DNA from: Parasulfitobacter algicola
GTDB taxonomy: Bacteria > Pseudomonadota > Alphaproteobacteria > Rhodobacterales > Rhodobacteraceae
Direction of reading: 5' to 3'
Assembly (NCBI RefSeq): GCF_013315265.1
Contig: NZ_JABUFE010000002.1
Coordinates: 186,001 to 250,000 of the forward strand
DNA: 64,000 nucleotides
Below the pieces are notes generated by a model. It saw only the letters and a list, made by a program, of their open reading frames with translations. It was not told the origin of the DNA and searched no databases. Made by a program: the position numbers and the translations under genes. Numbering within the stretch: the first letter of the stretch is position 1; every line of letters begins with the position of its first letter. This document shows, piece after piece, positions 17,411 to 26,861 of this stretch.

Positions 17411-18292
17411 ATGCATCCAGCCCCATCAATTATTCTGTTCACCGTTTTGTCCGGCCTTGGATTTGGCCTGCTGTTCTGGCTGGGCCTTGGCTTTCCGCCC
17501 GTCACTGGATTTTCAGCTTTTGCTTTCTTTACAATCGCTTACCTGCTGGCCATCGGCGGGCTGATCAGTTCAACCTTTCACTTGGGTAATCCGCAACGTG
17601 CGCTCAAGGCCTTTACGCAATGGCAAACCAGCTGGCTTAGCCGCGAAGCGTGGCTGTCCGTTTTTGCCCTGACGTTCATGGGGTTATACGCCATTGGTGC
17701 TGTGTTTTTCGCCACGCGCATCGCGCCCCTTGGCTGGATCGGCAGCGCACTTGCGCTGGCCACAGTCTATGCCACGTCGATGATTTATGGCCAGTTGAAA
17801 ACCGTCCCCCGCTGGAACCAGCCCACAACGCCTGCGTTGTTTCTGATGCTGTCGCTGGCCGGCGGTGCATTACTTGCGGGGCAGGTCACCTATGCCCTTA
17901 TTTTAATAACGCTTTCCGGCGTCTTACAGGGCGCCGTCTGGTATCTGGGCGACACCCGTTTTGCAAAATCCGGCACCACAATGGAAACGGCAACCGGTTT
18001 GGGTACAATCGGTAAAGTCACCGCGTTTGAGCCACCGCACACCGGCAACAATTATCTGCTGAAAGAGATGGTCCACGTGGTTGGCCGCAAGCACAGCCAA
18101 AAACTGCGAATTATCGCAATCACATTGATGGCGATCTTGCCTATAATCCTGTTGTTGCTGCCATTTTCCCATACTCTGGGCGCACTTGCCGCCTTAAGTC
18201 ACTTGGCAGGCGTCCTGACATCCCGCTGGCTTTTCTTTGCCGAGGCCGAACATGTTATTGGCCTTTATTACGGCAAAAGGGAAAGTACATAA
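17411..18292 (+). CDS. soeC: DmsC/SoeC-type membrane anchor subunit
   Basis: A 293-residue integral membrane protein with about eight hydrophobic segments, in the DmsC family. It binds the ferredoxin subunit and exchanges electrons with the quinone pool. Typical features are FHLGNPQRALKAFTQW near residue 57, and SWLSRE shortly after. The gene starts 4 bp after soeB. It is convergent with, and only 14 bp from, the sugar ABC ATPase gene. Confidence 0.82.
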   Translation: MHPAPSIILFTVLSGLGFGLLFWLGLGFPPVTGFSAFAFFTIAYLLAIGGLISSTFHLGNPQRALKAFTQWQTSWLSREAWLSVFALTFMGLYAIGAVFFATRIAPLGWIGSALALATVYATSMIYGQLKTVPRWNQPTTPALFLMLSLAGGALLAGQVTYALILITLSGVLQGAVWYLGDTRFAKSGTTMETATGLGTIGKVTAFEPPHTGNNYLLKEMVHVVGRKHSQKLRIIAITLMAILPIILLLLPFSHTLGALAALSHLAGVLTSRWLFFAEAEHVIGLYYGKREST

Positions 18293-18305
18293 AAACGGGC
18301 GCGTA

Positions 18306-19361
18306 TCACCTGATCCGCGCCTCAGTTTCCGCATGAAATAACATCGCACGAATGGGGTCGTATTTCAGCCCAACCATATCACCGATTTTCGACCGTTCGT
18401 CCCCGCGTTCCTCGACAATCAGTTTTTCACCGGTCGACGCCACAAGATAGGCATAAGACACACCGCCAAGCGCCTCGGTCAGTTCGACTTTATGTGTACT
18501 TCCCGCAATGATTTCAATGTGTTCGGGCCGGATACCCAGAGTTATGGCGGTCCCGTCATCAGGCAGCGTCAAATCCATTTGAACTGTCTGATCCAGTCCT
18601 GGCACAACCACTGCACCCCCCTGAACGTGTCCGTTCACAAAGTTCATCGCAGGCGATCCGATGAAACCTGCCACGAATTTATTATCCGGGTTACGGTACA
18701 GATCCATCGGCGCGCCGACCTGTTCGATCACACCTGCGCGCAGCACGACGATCTTATCCGCCAGTGTCATCGCTTCGACCTGATCATGGGTCACATAGAT
18801 CATCGTGGCGCCAATTTCCTGATGCAATCGCGCAATCTCAACGCGCATTTCGACCCGCAATTCGGCATCCAGATTGGACAGGGGTTCGTCGAACAAAAAC
18901 ACCTCGGGGCCACGCACAATGGCACGCCCGATCGCCACCCGCTGACGTTGTCCACCCGACAGTGCCTTGGGCTTGCGTTTCAGATAATCGTCCAGTTTGA
19001 GAACCTGACTGGCATCGCCAACCTTGCGGCGAATTTCAGCCGCAGGATGGCCGTTCATCTTCAGGCCAAATCCCATGTTTTCCTCGACCGTCATGTGCGG
19101 ATAAAGCGCATAGGTCTGAAACACCATCGCCACGCCACGATCCGCCGGGTCCATCCGCGTCACGTCCCGTTGACCGATTTTGATCTGCCCTTCTGTCGTT
19201 TCTTCAAGCCCAGCAACCATCCGTAAAAGCGTTGATTTTCCGCAACCCGATGGCCCGACGAAGACACAGAATTCCCCATCTTCGATCTGCAGATCCACAC
19301 CATGGATTACCTGCACGTCGCCATAGCGTTTGATCACCTCGTTCAGTGTGACACCTGACAT
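18306..19361 (-). CDS. Sugar ABC transporter ATPase, UgpC/MalK type
   Basis: A 351-residue ATPase energising the sugar importer encoded divergently. Walker A is GPSGCGKST, the signature is LSGGQRQRVAIGRA, Walker B is VFLFDEPLSNLDA, and the switch histidine is in YVTHDQ. The C-terminal 110 residues form the TOBE/regulatory domain (LGIRPEHIEI) of carbohydrate CUT1 ATPases. It is 3 bp downstream of the IclR gene on the same strand. No other ATPase gene exists in the locus, so it most likely serves the two permeases at 21641 and 22923. Confidence 0.9.
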   Translation of the reverse strand: MSGVTLNEVIKRYGDVQVIHGVDLQIEDGEFCVFVGPSGCGKSTLLRMVAGLEETTEGQIKIGQRDVTRMDPADRGVAMVFQTYALYPHMTVEENMGFGLKMNGHPAAEIRRKVGDASQVLKLDDYLKRKPKALSGGQRQRVAIGRAIVRGPEVFLFDEPLSNLDAELRVEMRVEIARLHQEIGATMIYVTHDQVEAMTLADKIVVLRAGVIEQVGAPMDLYRNPDNKFVAGFIGSPAMNFVNGHVQGGAVVVPGLDQTVQMDLTLPDDGTAITLGIRPEHIEIIAGSTHKVELTEALGGVSYAYLVASTGEKLIVEERGDERSKIGDMVGLKYDPIRAMLFHAETEARIR

Positions 19362-19364
19362 CGT

Positions 19365-20168
19365 CTATCCCCCCGTTTGCGCGCGCATTTGATCAGGAAA
19401 ACGCCAAGCCTGCGCCTCCTCTGCGATGGCGCGGGCCGTTTGTTTGATCAGTGGTACATGGCTTTCCAGTGCCGCTAAAGTCGTGCGTGTGGTTGAACTG
19501 GTCACTGACAGGGCACCCAAAAGCCGCCCTCGCGCTGTTAAGATCGGGACCGCGACACAGATAATGCCCGGTTCGTGTTCTTCGCGGTCAAAGCCGTAAC
19601 CGTTGGTACGGATATCGGCCAATTCTGCACGCAAAGCGGCTTCGTCTACCAAAGTATGGGCCGTAAACCGGTGAAACGCCTGCATCGGCAGAATGCGCTG
19701 CAGTTCGTTTTCCGCCAGATAAGCCAACATCACTTTGCCCACGCCTGTACAATAGGCCGGGCCAACCTTGCCCGCCTGGCTGTACATCTCAATCGGGTCT
19801 GCGGCGTTGCGTTTATCGACATAAAGTACATGTGCATTATCGATCTGCGCCAAATGCACAGTTTCGCCCACCTGACCGCTTAGCACATCCAGATGCGGTC
19901 GCGCCAAAGGCGCCAGGCTGGATTGTTCCCAGGCCGCATGGGCCAGACGCACCAGTCGCACACCTAATGCATAAGTCTGACGATCCGGATCAAACCGCAG
20001 CATCCCTTGGTTGGTCAGCGTCTGCACAAAGCGGTACAGTGTCGCCTTGGGAAAGGACGACCCATCCAGCAATTCACCGAAACGCACAGGGCGGCCAAAA
20101 CCAGCAACCTGGTCCAAAACGTCCAAAGCCTTGCCGACTGTGCCGTCGCCTGACTGCGTCGCGGTCAT
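19365..20168 (-). CDS. IclR-family transcriptional regulator
   Basis: A 267-residue regulator. The N-terminal winged helix covers about residues 10-75 (KALDVLDQVA, FPKATLYRFVQTL), and the C-terminal IclR effector domain has the pattern GPAYCTGVGKVMLAYL and GFDREEHEPGIICVAVPI. Its divergent position next to the binding-protein gene indicates local control of the galactoside importer and catabolic operon. A 17-bp perfect inverted repeat at 20265-20281 is a plausible operator. Whether it activates or represses is unknown. Confidence 0.88.
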   Translation of the reverse strand: MTATQSGDGTVGKALDVLDQVAGFGRPVRFGELLDGSSFPKATLYRFVQTLTNQGMLRFDPDRQTYALGVRLVRLAHAAWEQSSLAPLARPHLDVLSGQVGETVHLAQIDNAHVLYVDKRNAADPIEMYSQAGKVGPAYCTGVGKVMLAYLAENELQRILPMQAFHRFTAHTLVDEAALRAELADIRTNGYGFDREEHEPGIICVAVPILTARGRLLGALSVTSSTTRTTLAALESHVPLIKQTARAIAEEAQAWRFPDQMRAQTGG

Positions 20169-20264
20169 GTACCCTCCCTTAGGTCAGCGTTTTTTAGAAT
20201 CTCTGCTTCGACCTGTTGACAACCCTAGGCGAGTCGGCGTTAAGATTTCAATATACAAAACTAA

Positions 20265-20281
20265 GTTTCAAATAATGAAAC
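20265..20281. promoter_or_regulatory. Candidate operator: 17-bp perfect inverted repeat
   Basis: GTTTCA, five bases, then TGAAAC. It lies 33 bp before the binding-protein start, between that gene and the divergent iclR gene. Arms of this type resemble half-sites used by IclR-family regulators. Confidence 0.5.
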
Positions 20282-20313
20282 CGAAATTTAGGAAAGCATC
20301 CAGGGAGGAAACC

Positions 20314-21570
20314 ATGCGTTCCATGTTGAAAGCGTCCATCGCGGCGTTTGCGACGACCGCCATCCTTGCAAGCAGTGCGTTTGCAGCGGGCCACAGCGAA
20401 AAGCTGACCGGCGATCTGAAAATATTCCTTGATACGTCGAATCCGGCGCCACGTGCGACGTTCGAAGGTCTGATCGAAGACTTTCAGACCATGCACCCGG
20501 ATCTGAATATCGAAACGACTATCATTGATCGCGAGGCTTATAAAACCCAGATCCGCAACTTCCTGACAGCCAATCCGCCCGATGTGGCGGCATGGTACGC
20601 AGGCAACCGCATGCTGCCCTATGTTGAACCTGGACTTTTCGAGGATGTATCAGACCTGTGGGATGATGAGCTAAGCACACAGCTGGCTTCCACCAAATCC
20701 GCGATGACACTTGATGGCAAGCAATGGGGCGTGCCCTATTCTTACTATCATTGGGGTATTTATTACCGCAAAGATATCTATGAACAATACGGCCTGAGCG
20801 AGCCCAAAACATGGGATGAATTCAAGGCAAACTGCCAGACTTTGCTGGACAATGATATCAAATGCTTCACCATCGGAACCAAGTTTCTGTGGACGGCTGC
20901 GGGCTGGTTTGACTATCTGAACCTGCGCACCAATGGTTATGAATTCCACATGGCTTTGACCAACGGCGAAGTCGAATGGACAGACGATCGTGTCAAACAG
21001 ACCTTCGCCAACTGGCGCGAGCTGATCGACATGGGGGCCTTTATCGACAACCACACCAGCTATAGCTGGCAGGAAGCACTGCCGTTTATGGTCCAAGGCG
21101 ATGCTGCGGCGTATCTGATGGGGAACTTTGCGGTTGATCCGATGCAAACCGCAGGCCTGACCGATGATGAACTGGATTTCCACCAGTTCCCGATGATCGT
21201 CGAAGGCATCCCAATGGCCGAAGATGCGCCAACCGACACGCTGCATATTCCAGCGAATGCGGCCAATAAGGATAACGCCCGTGCGTTCCTGCGTTATGTC
21301 ACTTCGGCAGATGTTCAAACAGAGATCAACGGCCAGTTGGGCCAGTTGCCGGTGAACAATCAGTCATCCGTGAACCAGGACGACAAATTCGTCGTCGAAG
21401 GGTTCGAGATGCTGAACAACGCATCGGCCCTGGCGCAGTTCTTTGACCGCGATGCCCCTGCTGAAATGGCAAAAGCGGCGATGGAAGGCTTTCAGGAATT
21501 CATGGTGCGTCCTGATAATCTGGACACCATCCTGAACCGCCTGGAACGTGCGCGTCAGCGTATCTACTAA
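20314..21570 (+). CDS. Extracellular sugar-binding protein (ABC importer)
   Basis: A 418-residue CUT1-type solute-binding protein. The signal peptide MRSMLKASIAAFATTAILAS ends near AFA-AGH. The mature part has the family pattern DLNIETTIIDREAYKTQIRN, PDVAAWYAGN, YSYYHWGIYYRKD and the C-terminal NTIL-type helix. The start is fixed by GGGAGGA 6 bp upstream and by the signal peptide. Neighbouring alpha-galactosidase and galactose genes suggest an alpha-galactoside ligand such as melibiose or raffinose. Confidence 0.9.
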   Translation: MRSMLKASIAAFATTAILASSAFAAGHSEKLTGDLKIFLDTSNPAPRATFEGLIEDFQTMHPDLNIETTIIDREAYKTQIRNFLTANPPDVAAWYAGNRMLPYVEPGLFEDVSDLWDDELSTQLASTKSAMTLDGKQWGVPYSYYHWGIYYRKDIYEQYGLSEPKTWDEFKANCQTLLDNDIKCFTIGTKFLWTAAGWFDYLNLRTNGYEFHMALTNGEVEWTDDRVKQTFANWRELIDMGAFIDNHTSYSWQEALPFMVQGDAAAYLMGNFAVDPMQTAGLTDDELDFHQFPMIVEGIPMAEDAPTDTLHIPANAANKDNARAFLRYVTSADVQTEINGQLGQLPVNNQSSVNQDDKFVVEGFEMLNNASALAQFFDRDAPAEMAKAAMEGFQEFMVRPDNLDTILNRLERARQRIY

Positions 21571-21640
21571 AATAATCGCCCCATCCTGACCACAGGGTGG
21601 GGCCACCCCATGAAACCCCAAAACGATTGCCGAGGCCCGC

Positions 21641-22567
21641 ATGACAACAGCGCTTCCTCAGACCGAATATGATCCACCGAAATCATCCTGGTGGCGACGC
21701 AATCAGATCGGGATTTCGCCTTGGCTTTTTCTGGCCCCTGGCATTCTGTTTTTCGCATTTTACGTTATTTTCCCGATCTTCCAAAGCTTTAACGTCTCGT
21801 TCTATGACTGGGACGGACTGGGGGATGCGGAATTTGTCGGCGTTGAAAATTATCAAGAACTGTATTGGGATGACGCTTTTTACACATCCCTTTGGAACAA
21901 TCTTCTGTGGTTGGTGCTATACCTTCTTGCGATTCCAGGTGGTCTGTTCATCGCCCTTTTCCTGAACCAGACCGTCACTGGCATTCGCCTGTATAAGTCG
22001 CTGTTTTTCTTTCCCTTCGTGATTTCCCAAGTCGTCGTCGGGCTGGTCTTTACCTGGTTCTATGATCCCACATTCGGACTTTTGAATTCCATCATCGGAA
22101 CGTTTGGCATGGGTCCGATCAATGTTCTGGGCGACGAAAACTATGTCACCTATGGGATCATTCTGGCCGGGCTATGGCCGCAGACGGCCTATTGCATGAT
22201 CCTGTATCTGACCGGCCTGAACGCCGTGGACCCAGAACAGGTTGAAGCGGCGCGTCTGGATGGGGCTAAGGGCGCGCGGATGTTGTGGTATGTGATCTTG
22301 CCGCAACTCAAGCCCGCCACATTCATCGCTTTTGTCGTCACCATCATCGGCGCGCTCAGGTCGTTTGACCTGATCAGCATCATGACCAACGGTGGTCCCT
22401 TTGGCGAAAGCCGCGTGCTTAGTTTTTACATGTTCGAAGTCGCCCTGTCCGAATATGGCTTCCGTATGGGATACGGTGCTGCCATCGCCGTGGTCCTGTT
22501 CCTGATCATGCTGATCTTTATCGCGTATTTCCTGTGGTCGATGTACCAAGAGGAACGCACAAGATGA
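21641..22567 (+). CDS. Sugar ABC permease, MalF type
   Basis: A 308-residue inner-membrane permease with six or more spans and the binding-protein-dependent transport signature EQVEAARLDGAKGARMLWYVILPQLKP, whose EAARLDGA part contacts the ATPase. It pairs with the permease at 22923. Its stop overlaps the MmcQ-like gene start by 4 bp. Confidence 0.9.
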   Translation: MTTALPQTEYDPPKSSWWRRNQIGISPWLFLAPGILFFAFYVIFPIFQSFNVSFYDWDGLGDAEFVGVENYQELYWDDAFYTSLWNNLLWLVLYLLAIPGGLFIALFLNQTVTGIRLYKSLFFFPFVISQVVVGLVFTWFYDPTFGLLNSIIGTFGMGPINVLGDENYVTYGIILAGLWPQTAYCMILYLTGLNAVDPEQVEAARLDGAKGARMLWYVILPQLKPATFIAFVVTIIGALRSFDLISIMTNGGPFGESRVLSFYMFEVALSEYGFRMGYGAAIAVVLFLIMLIFIAYFLWSMYQEERTR

Positions 22568-22923
22568 CCTTGATCCGTCAAGACGCCGATACCATCTGCG
22601 CTGGTTTTCCGGGTGCCATACAAGCCCACCCGCCAGAATTGGTCAGTTGGAAAGTGGGCGGCAAGATGTTTGCCTGTTTCGGGGGCGAACGCGACATGAA
22701 TGGTGTGTCCGTAAAATGTCCTGATGTCGACACAGCCACCATGCTGATTGATACAGGCACCGCTATCCGCGCACCTTATTTCCACAAAAGCTGGGTCAGG
22801 CTGCCATTCGATACCACGACAAAAGACGAAATGGTGCATCGCCTTGGCGTATCCTATGACGTGATCCGCAAATCACTGCCTAAGTCTGTGCGTGACCCCC
22901 TGCCTGCGCGAAAGGTCAGCTGA
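22564..22923 (+). CDS. MmcQ/YjbR-family protein
   Basis: A 119-residue protein of the MmcQ/YjbR (CyaY-like fold) family. The recognisable parts are HPPELVSWKVGGKMFACF near the N-terminus and the late YDVIRKSLPKSVR helix. The family is called DNA-binding by analogy only. The start at 22564 overlaps the upstream permease stop (ATGA), and its own stop overlaps the next permease, so it is translated within the importer operon. Why it sits between two permease genes is unexplained. Confidence 0.8.
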   Translation: MTLIRQDADTICAGFPGAIQAHPPELVSWKVGGKMFACFGGERDMNGVSVKCPDVDTATMLIDTGTAIRAPYFHKSWVRLPFDTTTKDEMVHRLGVSYDVIRKSLPKSVRDPLPARKVS

Positions 22924-23771
22924 TGTTTCCAAAACCCATCGAAAAATCATCTCGCACGTGGCAACTGACCTATCAGGGTCTTTTACCTCTTGCGCTGATC
23001 ATGTGGCTTTTGCCCCTGCTTGCCGTCGCCGTCTTTTCCATCAAACCCGAGGCCGATTTTACCACTGGCAACTATTGGGGATTTCCGTCGTCTTTCGAAG
23101 GCTTCAACAACTATGGCAGAGTCTTTTTCGACAGCGACATGCCGCGCTATCTGCTCAATTCCGTTTTCATCACTGTGCCAACGGTTATTGGTGCTGTGGC
23201 CCTATCCTGCATGACCGGCTTTGCGCTTGGCATCTATAAGTTCAAGTCGAACCTGTGGATTTTCTTCATGTTCGTCGCGGGCAATTTCGTACCTTTCCAG
23301 ATCCTGATGGTGCCCGTCCGCGATTTGACCCTTGATATGGGGCTTTATAACACGAAACTGGGCCTTGTGCTGTTTCACGTCGCCTTCCAGACCGGATTTT
23401 GCACCTTGTTCATGCGTAACTTCATCCGCGCGCTGCCCTTTGAACTGATCGAAGCTGCCCGCGTCGAAGGCATCGCTGAATGGCGTATTTTTGTCTATGT
23501 CGTGCTGCCCCTGATGAAGCCTGCGATTGCGGCCCTGTCAGTGCTGATCTTTACCTTTATCTGGAACGATTATTTCTGGGCCATCGTTTTGACCCAAGGC
23601 GTCGAAAGCCAGCCGGTCACAGCGGGTATCACATCGTTCAACGCGCAATTCCGCGCCGCCTATCACCTGATGAGCGCGGGCAGCATCGTCGCCGCCCTGC
23701 CGCCTGTCGCCATGTTCTTCCTGATGCAGAAACACTTCATCGCAGGTCTTACCTTGGGGGCTGTTAAATGA
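22923..23771 (+). CDS. Sugar ABC permease, MalG type
   Basis: A 282-residue second permease of the importer with six membrane segments. The EAA loop reads ELIEAARVEGIAEWRIFVY, and the C-terminus ends in the typical KHFIAGLTLGAVK. It overlaps the preceding MmcQ-like gene by one base and the alpha-galactosidase gene by 4 bp. Confidence 0.9.
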   Translation: MFPKPIEKSSRTWQLTYQGLLPLALIMWLLPLLAVAVFSIKPEADFTTGNYWGFPSSFEGFNNYGRVFFDSDMPRYLLNSVFITVPTVIGAVALSCMTGFALGIYKFKSNLWIFFMFVAGNFVPFQILMVPVRDLTLDMGLYNTKLGLVLFHVAFQTGFCTLFMRNFIRALPFELIEAARVEGIAEWRIFVYVVLPLMKPAIAALSVLIFTFIWNDYFWAIVLTQGVESQPVTAGITSFNAQFRAAYHLMSAGSIVAALPPVAMFFLMQKHFIAGLTLGAVK

Positions 23772-25108
23772 CCAAGATCGCTTTTATCGGTGCCGGATCC
23801 ACCATTTTCATGAAAAACATCGTAGGCGATTGCCTACATTTCGATGCGCTGCGCGATGCCACCTTTGCGCTGATGGACATTGACACAACACGGCTGGACG
23901 AAAGCGCTCTGGTGGCCCGTAAGATGATTGCGACGATGGGCACAGGTGCGTTGGTCGAAACATACACCGATCAACGTGCCGCCCTGAATGGCGCTGATTT
24001 CGTCGTAACCGCATTTCAGATTGGCGGCTATAAGCCCTGCACCGTCACCGATTTCGACACCCCAAAGCAATATGGCCTGCGCCAGACCATTGCCGATACG
24101 CTTGGCATCGGTGGTATCATGCGCGGCCTGCGCACCGTGCCACATCTGTGGAAAGTGGCTGAAGATATGCGCGCTGTGTGTCCGGGCGCGACGCTGTTGC
24201 AATACGTCAACCCAATGGCGATCAATTGCTGGGCGCTGGCGGAACGCTATCCGGATATCAAACAGGTGGGGCTGTGCCATTCGGTCCAGAATACCGTTCA
24301 GGAAATCGCCCATGATCTGGATCTGCCCGAACATGAAATCCGCTATCGTGTGGCGGGTATCAATCACGTGGCCTTTTTCCTTGATCTGACCCATCAGGGC
24401 CGTGATCTGTATCCCGATTTGCGCACGGGGTATCATACCGGCCGCCTGCCCAAGCCGCCGCTGCTAATGCCCCGCTGTCCCAACCATGTCCGCTACGAGG
24501 TGATGGATCACTTCGGCTATTTCTGCACTGAATCCTCGGAACATCTGGCCGAATACGTGCCTTGGTTTATCAAACAAGACCGCCCCGACCTGATCGAAAT
24601 ATTCGGTATCCCGCTGGACGAATACCCCAAACGTTGCGAAGAACAGATCGCTGACTGGTCCACCCAGGCCGAAACCCTGAAGACCGCGGCTAGCATCGAT
24701 GTGCCCAAAAGCCACGAATTCGCGGCCGAAATCATGAATGCGCAACTCACTGACACGCCCTATGTCATCTACGGCAATCTGCCCAACACCGGCCAACTGC
24801 CTGCCCTGTCTATGGGCGCCGTGGTCGAAACGCCGTGCTTGGTTGATGCAAATGGGATCCAGCCCACTACCGTCACCGATCTGCCGCCGCAATTGGCCGC
24901 GCTCATGCGCACCCAGATTAACGTACAGGAACTGACCGTGCGCGCGCTGCTGGATGAAAATATCGACCACATCTATCACGCCGCCTATATGGACCCGCAC
25001 ACCGCCGCCGAGTTGGACCTGCGCCAGATCCGCGATCTGACAACCGATCTACTGGCCGCCCACACCGATTGGCTTCCCGATTGGGCGCGCATTCGCAAGG
25101 CAGCCTGA
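23768..25108 (+). CDS. Alpha-galactosidase, glycoside hydrolase family 4 (MelA-like)
   Basis: A 446-residue NAD- and divalent-metal-dependent glycosidase, cytoplasmic. The NAD-binding loop is IGAGSTIFMKN, NPMAINCWA supplies the Asn, and LCHSVQNT contains the metal-ligand Cys of the CHS motif that is typical of alpha-galactosidases in GH4. INHVAFF holds the conserved histidine. It would split imported alpha-galactosides to free galactose, feeding the De Ley-Doudoroff genes downstream. The start overlaps the permease stop (ATGA). Alpha-glucosidase or galacturonidase members of GH4 are less likely given the galactose context. Confidence 0.85.
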   Translation: MTKIAFIGAGSTIFMKNIVGDCLHFDALRDATFALMDIDTTRLDESALVARKMIATMGTGALVETYTDQRAALNGADFVVTAFQIGGYKPCTVTDFDTPKQYGLRQTIADTLGIGGIMRGLRTVPHLWKVAEDMRAVCPGATLLQYVNPMAINCWALAERYPDIKQVGLCHSVQNTVQEIAHDLDLPEHEIRYRVAGINHVAFFLDLTHQGRDLYPDLRTGYHTGRLPKPPLLMPRCPNHVRYEVMDHFGYFCTESSEHLAEYVPWFIKQDRPDLIEIFGIPLDEYPKRCEEQIADWSTQAETLKTAASIDVPKSHEFAAEIMNAQLTDTPYVIYGNLPNTGQLPALSMGAVVETPCLVDANGIQPTTVTDLPPQLAALMRTQINVQELTVRALLDENIDHIYHAAYMDPHTAAELDLRQIRDLTTDLLAAHTDWLPDWARIRKAA

Positions 25109-25154
25109 TCCCTTCTTCTTGGCCAAAATATTCCCGCCGGAGGCGACCCCGTAA
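25109..25154 (+). promoter_or_regulatory. Short intergenic with strong ribosome-binding site
   Basis: The spacer contains TTCTTCTTGGCCAAAATA, then CCGCCGGAGG acting as ribosome-binding site for the dehydratase gene. I recall similar spacers as common in Rhodobacterales genomes, from memory only. Confidence 0.4.
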
Positions 25155-26861
25155 ATGACCACCCGCAGATCAAAAGCCTGGTACGGCAAACTGGACAAAG
25201 ACGGCTTCATCCACCGCAGTTGGATGAAAAATCAGGGCTTTCCCGATCACGCCTTCGATGGCCGCCCGATCATCGGCATTTGCAATACATGGTCCGAACT
25301 GACCCCCTGCAATAGCGGCCTGCGCGACCTGGCCAAAGGCGTCAAACGCGGCGTGTGGGAGGCGGGCGGCTTTCCCGTCGAATTCCCCGTCATGTCCCTG
25401 GGTGAAACCCAGATGAAGCCCACGGCGATGTTATTCCGCAACCTGTTGGCAATGGATGTCGAAGAATCCATTCGTGCCTACGGCATTGATGGCGTTGTCC
25501 TTCTTGGTGGCTGCGACAAGACCACACCTGGCCAGCTGATGGGTGCGGCCAGCGTTGATCTGCCCAGTATCGTCGTCAGCTCAGGCCCGATGCTGAACGG
25601 CAAATATCGCGGTCAGGATATCGGCAGCGGCACCGACGTCTGGAAGTTTTCCGAAGCGGTTCGTGCGGGCGAAATGACCCTGCAGGATTTCATGAGCGCC
25701 GAATCCGGTATGTCGCGCAGCGCGGGCGTCTGCATGACCATGGGCACCGCGTCGACCATGGCGTCTATTGTCGAAGCGATGGGTCTGTCCTTGCCCACCA
25801 ACGCCGCCCTGCCCGCCGTAGACGCGCGCCGCATGGCGCTGGCCCATCTGACCGGCAAACGGATCGTTGAGATGGTTGAGGAAGACCTGAGATTATCGAA
25901 GGTCCTGACGAAACCTGCGTTCGAAAACGCGATCATTGCGAATGCTGCTGTCGGCGGGTCAACCAACGCGGTTGTTCACCTGCTGGCACTGGCTGGCCGC
26001 GCAGATGTTGATCTGACGCTGAGCGATTTCGAAATCGGCAGCGATATCCCCTTGTTGGTCAACTGCATGCCGTCGGGCAAATACCTGATGGAGGATTTTT
26101 GTTACGCAGGCGGCGTCCCCGCCGTTCTGGCCGAATTGAAAGACCATCTGCGCCCCGCAAACACCATTCTGAGCGGCGATATCAGCCATTACGCCGACGG
26201 GGCTGAATGTTTTAACCGCGATGTCATCCACGCCTTGGACGCGCCCGTAAAACCCGCCGCAGGCCTGCGTGTGCTACGCGGTAACCTTGCGCCCAATGGG
26301 GCCATCATTAAGCCCTCAGCCGCAACTGATGCACTTCTGGAACATGAAGGTGAGGCTTACGTTTTCGAAAATATCGAAGACATGAAAGCCAACATCGACC
26401 GCGATGATCTGCCAGTGACTGCAGACACAATCCTTGTGCTCAAGGGCTGCGGTCCAAAAGGCTACCCCGGCATGCCCGAAGTCGGCAATATGCCGATCCC
26501 GAAAAAGCTGGTGCAACAGGGCGTCCGCGACATGATCCGCATTTCCGACGCGCGCATGTCGGGTACTGCCTACGGTACCGTGATCCTGCATGTCAGCCCC
26601 GAAGCCCAGGCGGGTGGCCCGCTGGCGCTGGTCAAAACCGGCGACCGCATCCGTGTATCGGCCAGCAACGGCACGCTGGATCTGTTGGTGGATGAGGCTG
26701 AACTGAGCAGCCGTCGCGCCACATGGCAACCTGATCCGCCGCACTATACGCGAGGCTATGCCAAGATGTATGTGGACCATGTTCTGCAAGCTGATCAGGG
26801 GGCCGATCTGGATTTCCTTGTCGGCAAAGACACACGCCCTGTCACACGGGAAAGCCACTGA
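25155..26861 (+). CDS. IlvD/Edd-family sugar-acid dehydratase, likely galactonate dehydratase
   Basis: A 568-residue Fe-S dehydratase. Cysteine positions expected to hold the cluster are in GICNTWSELTPC, GGCDKTTPGQ and AGVCMTMGTAS. It resembles the L-arabinonate/D-xylonate branch rather than the branched-chain enzyme IlvD. In this operon it should convert D-galactonate to 2-dehydro-3-deoxygalactonate, replacing the unrelated enolase-type DgoD of enterobacteria. It ends one base into the next gene. Arabonate or fuconate as substrate is possible. Confidence 0.82.
   Translation: MTTRRSKAWYGKLDKDGFIHRSWMKNQGFPDHAFDGRPIIGICNTWSELTPCNSGLRDLAKGVKRGVWEAGGFPVEFPVMSLGETQMKPTAMLFRNLLAMDVEESIRAYGIDGVVLLGGCDKTTPGQLMGAASVDLPSIVVSSGPMLNGKYRGQDIGSGTDVWKFSEAVRAGEMTLQDFMSAESGMSRSAGVCMTMGTASTMASIVEAMGLSLPTNAALPAVDARRMALAHLTGKRIVEMVEEDLRLSKVLTKPAFENAIIANAAVGGSTNAVVHLLALAGRADVDLTLSDFEIGSDIPLLVNCMPSGKYLMEDFCYAGGVPAVLAELKDHLRPANTILSGDISHYADGAECFNRDVIHALDAPVKPAAGLRVLRGNLAPNGAIIKPSAATDALLEHEGEAYVFENIEDMKANIDRDDLPVTADTILVLKGCGPKGYPGMPEVGNMPIPKKLVQQGVRDMIRISDARMSGTAYGTVILHVSPEAQAGGPLALVKTGDRIRVSASNGTLDLLVDEAELSSRRATWQPDPPHYTRGYAKMYVDHVLQADQGADLDFLVGKDTRPVTRESH

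Noticed and set aside
20671-21318. Open frame opposite the sugar-binding protein gene
   Set aside because: Shadow of a gene with signal peptide and strong ribosome-binding site.
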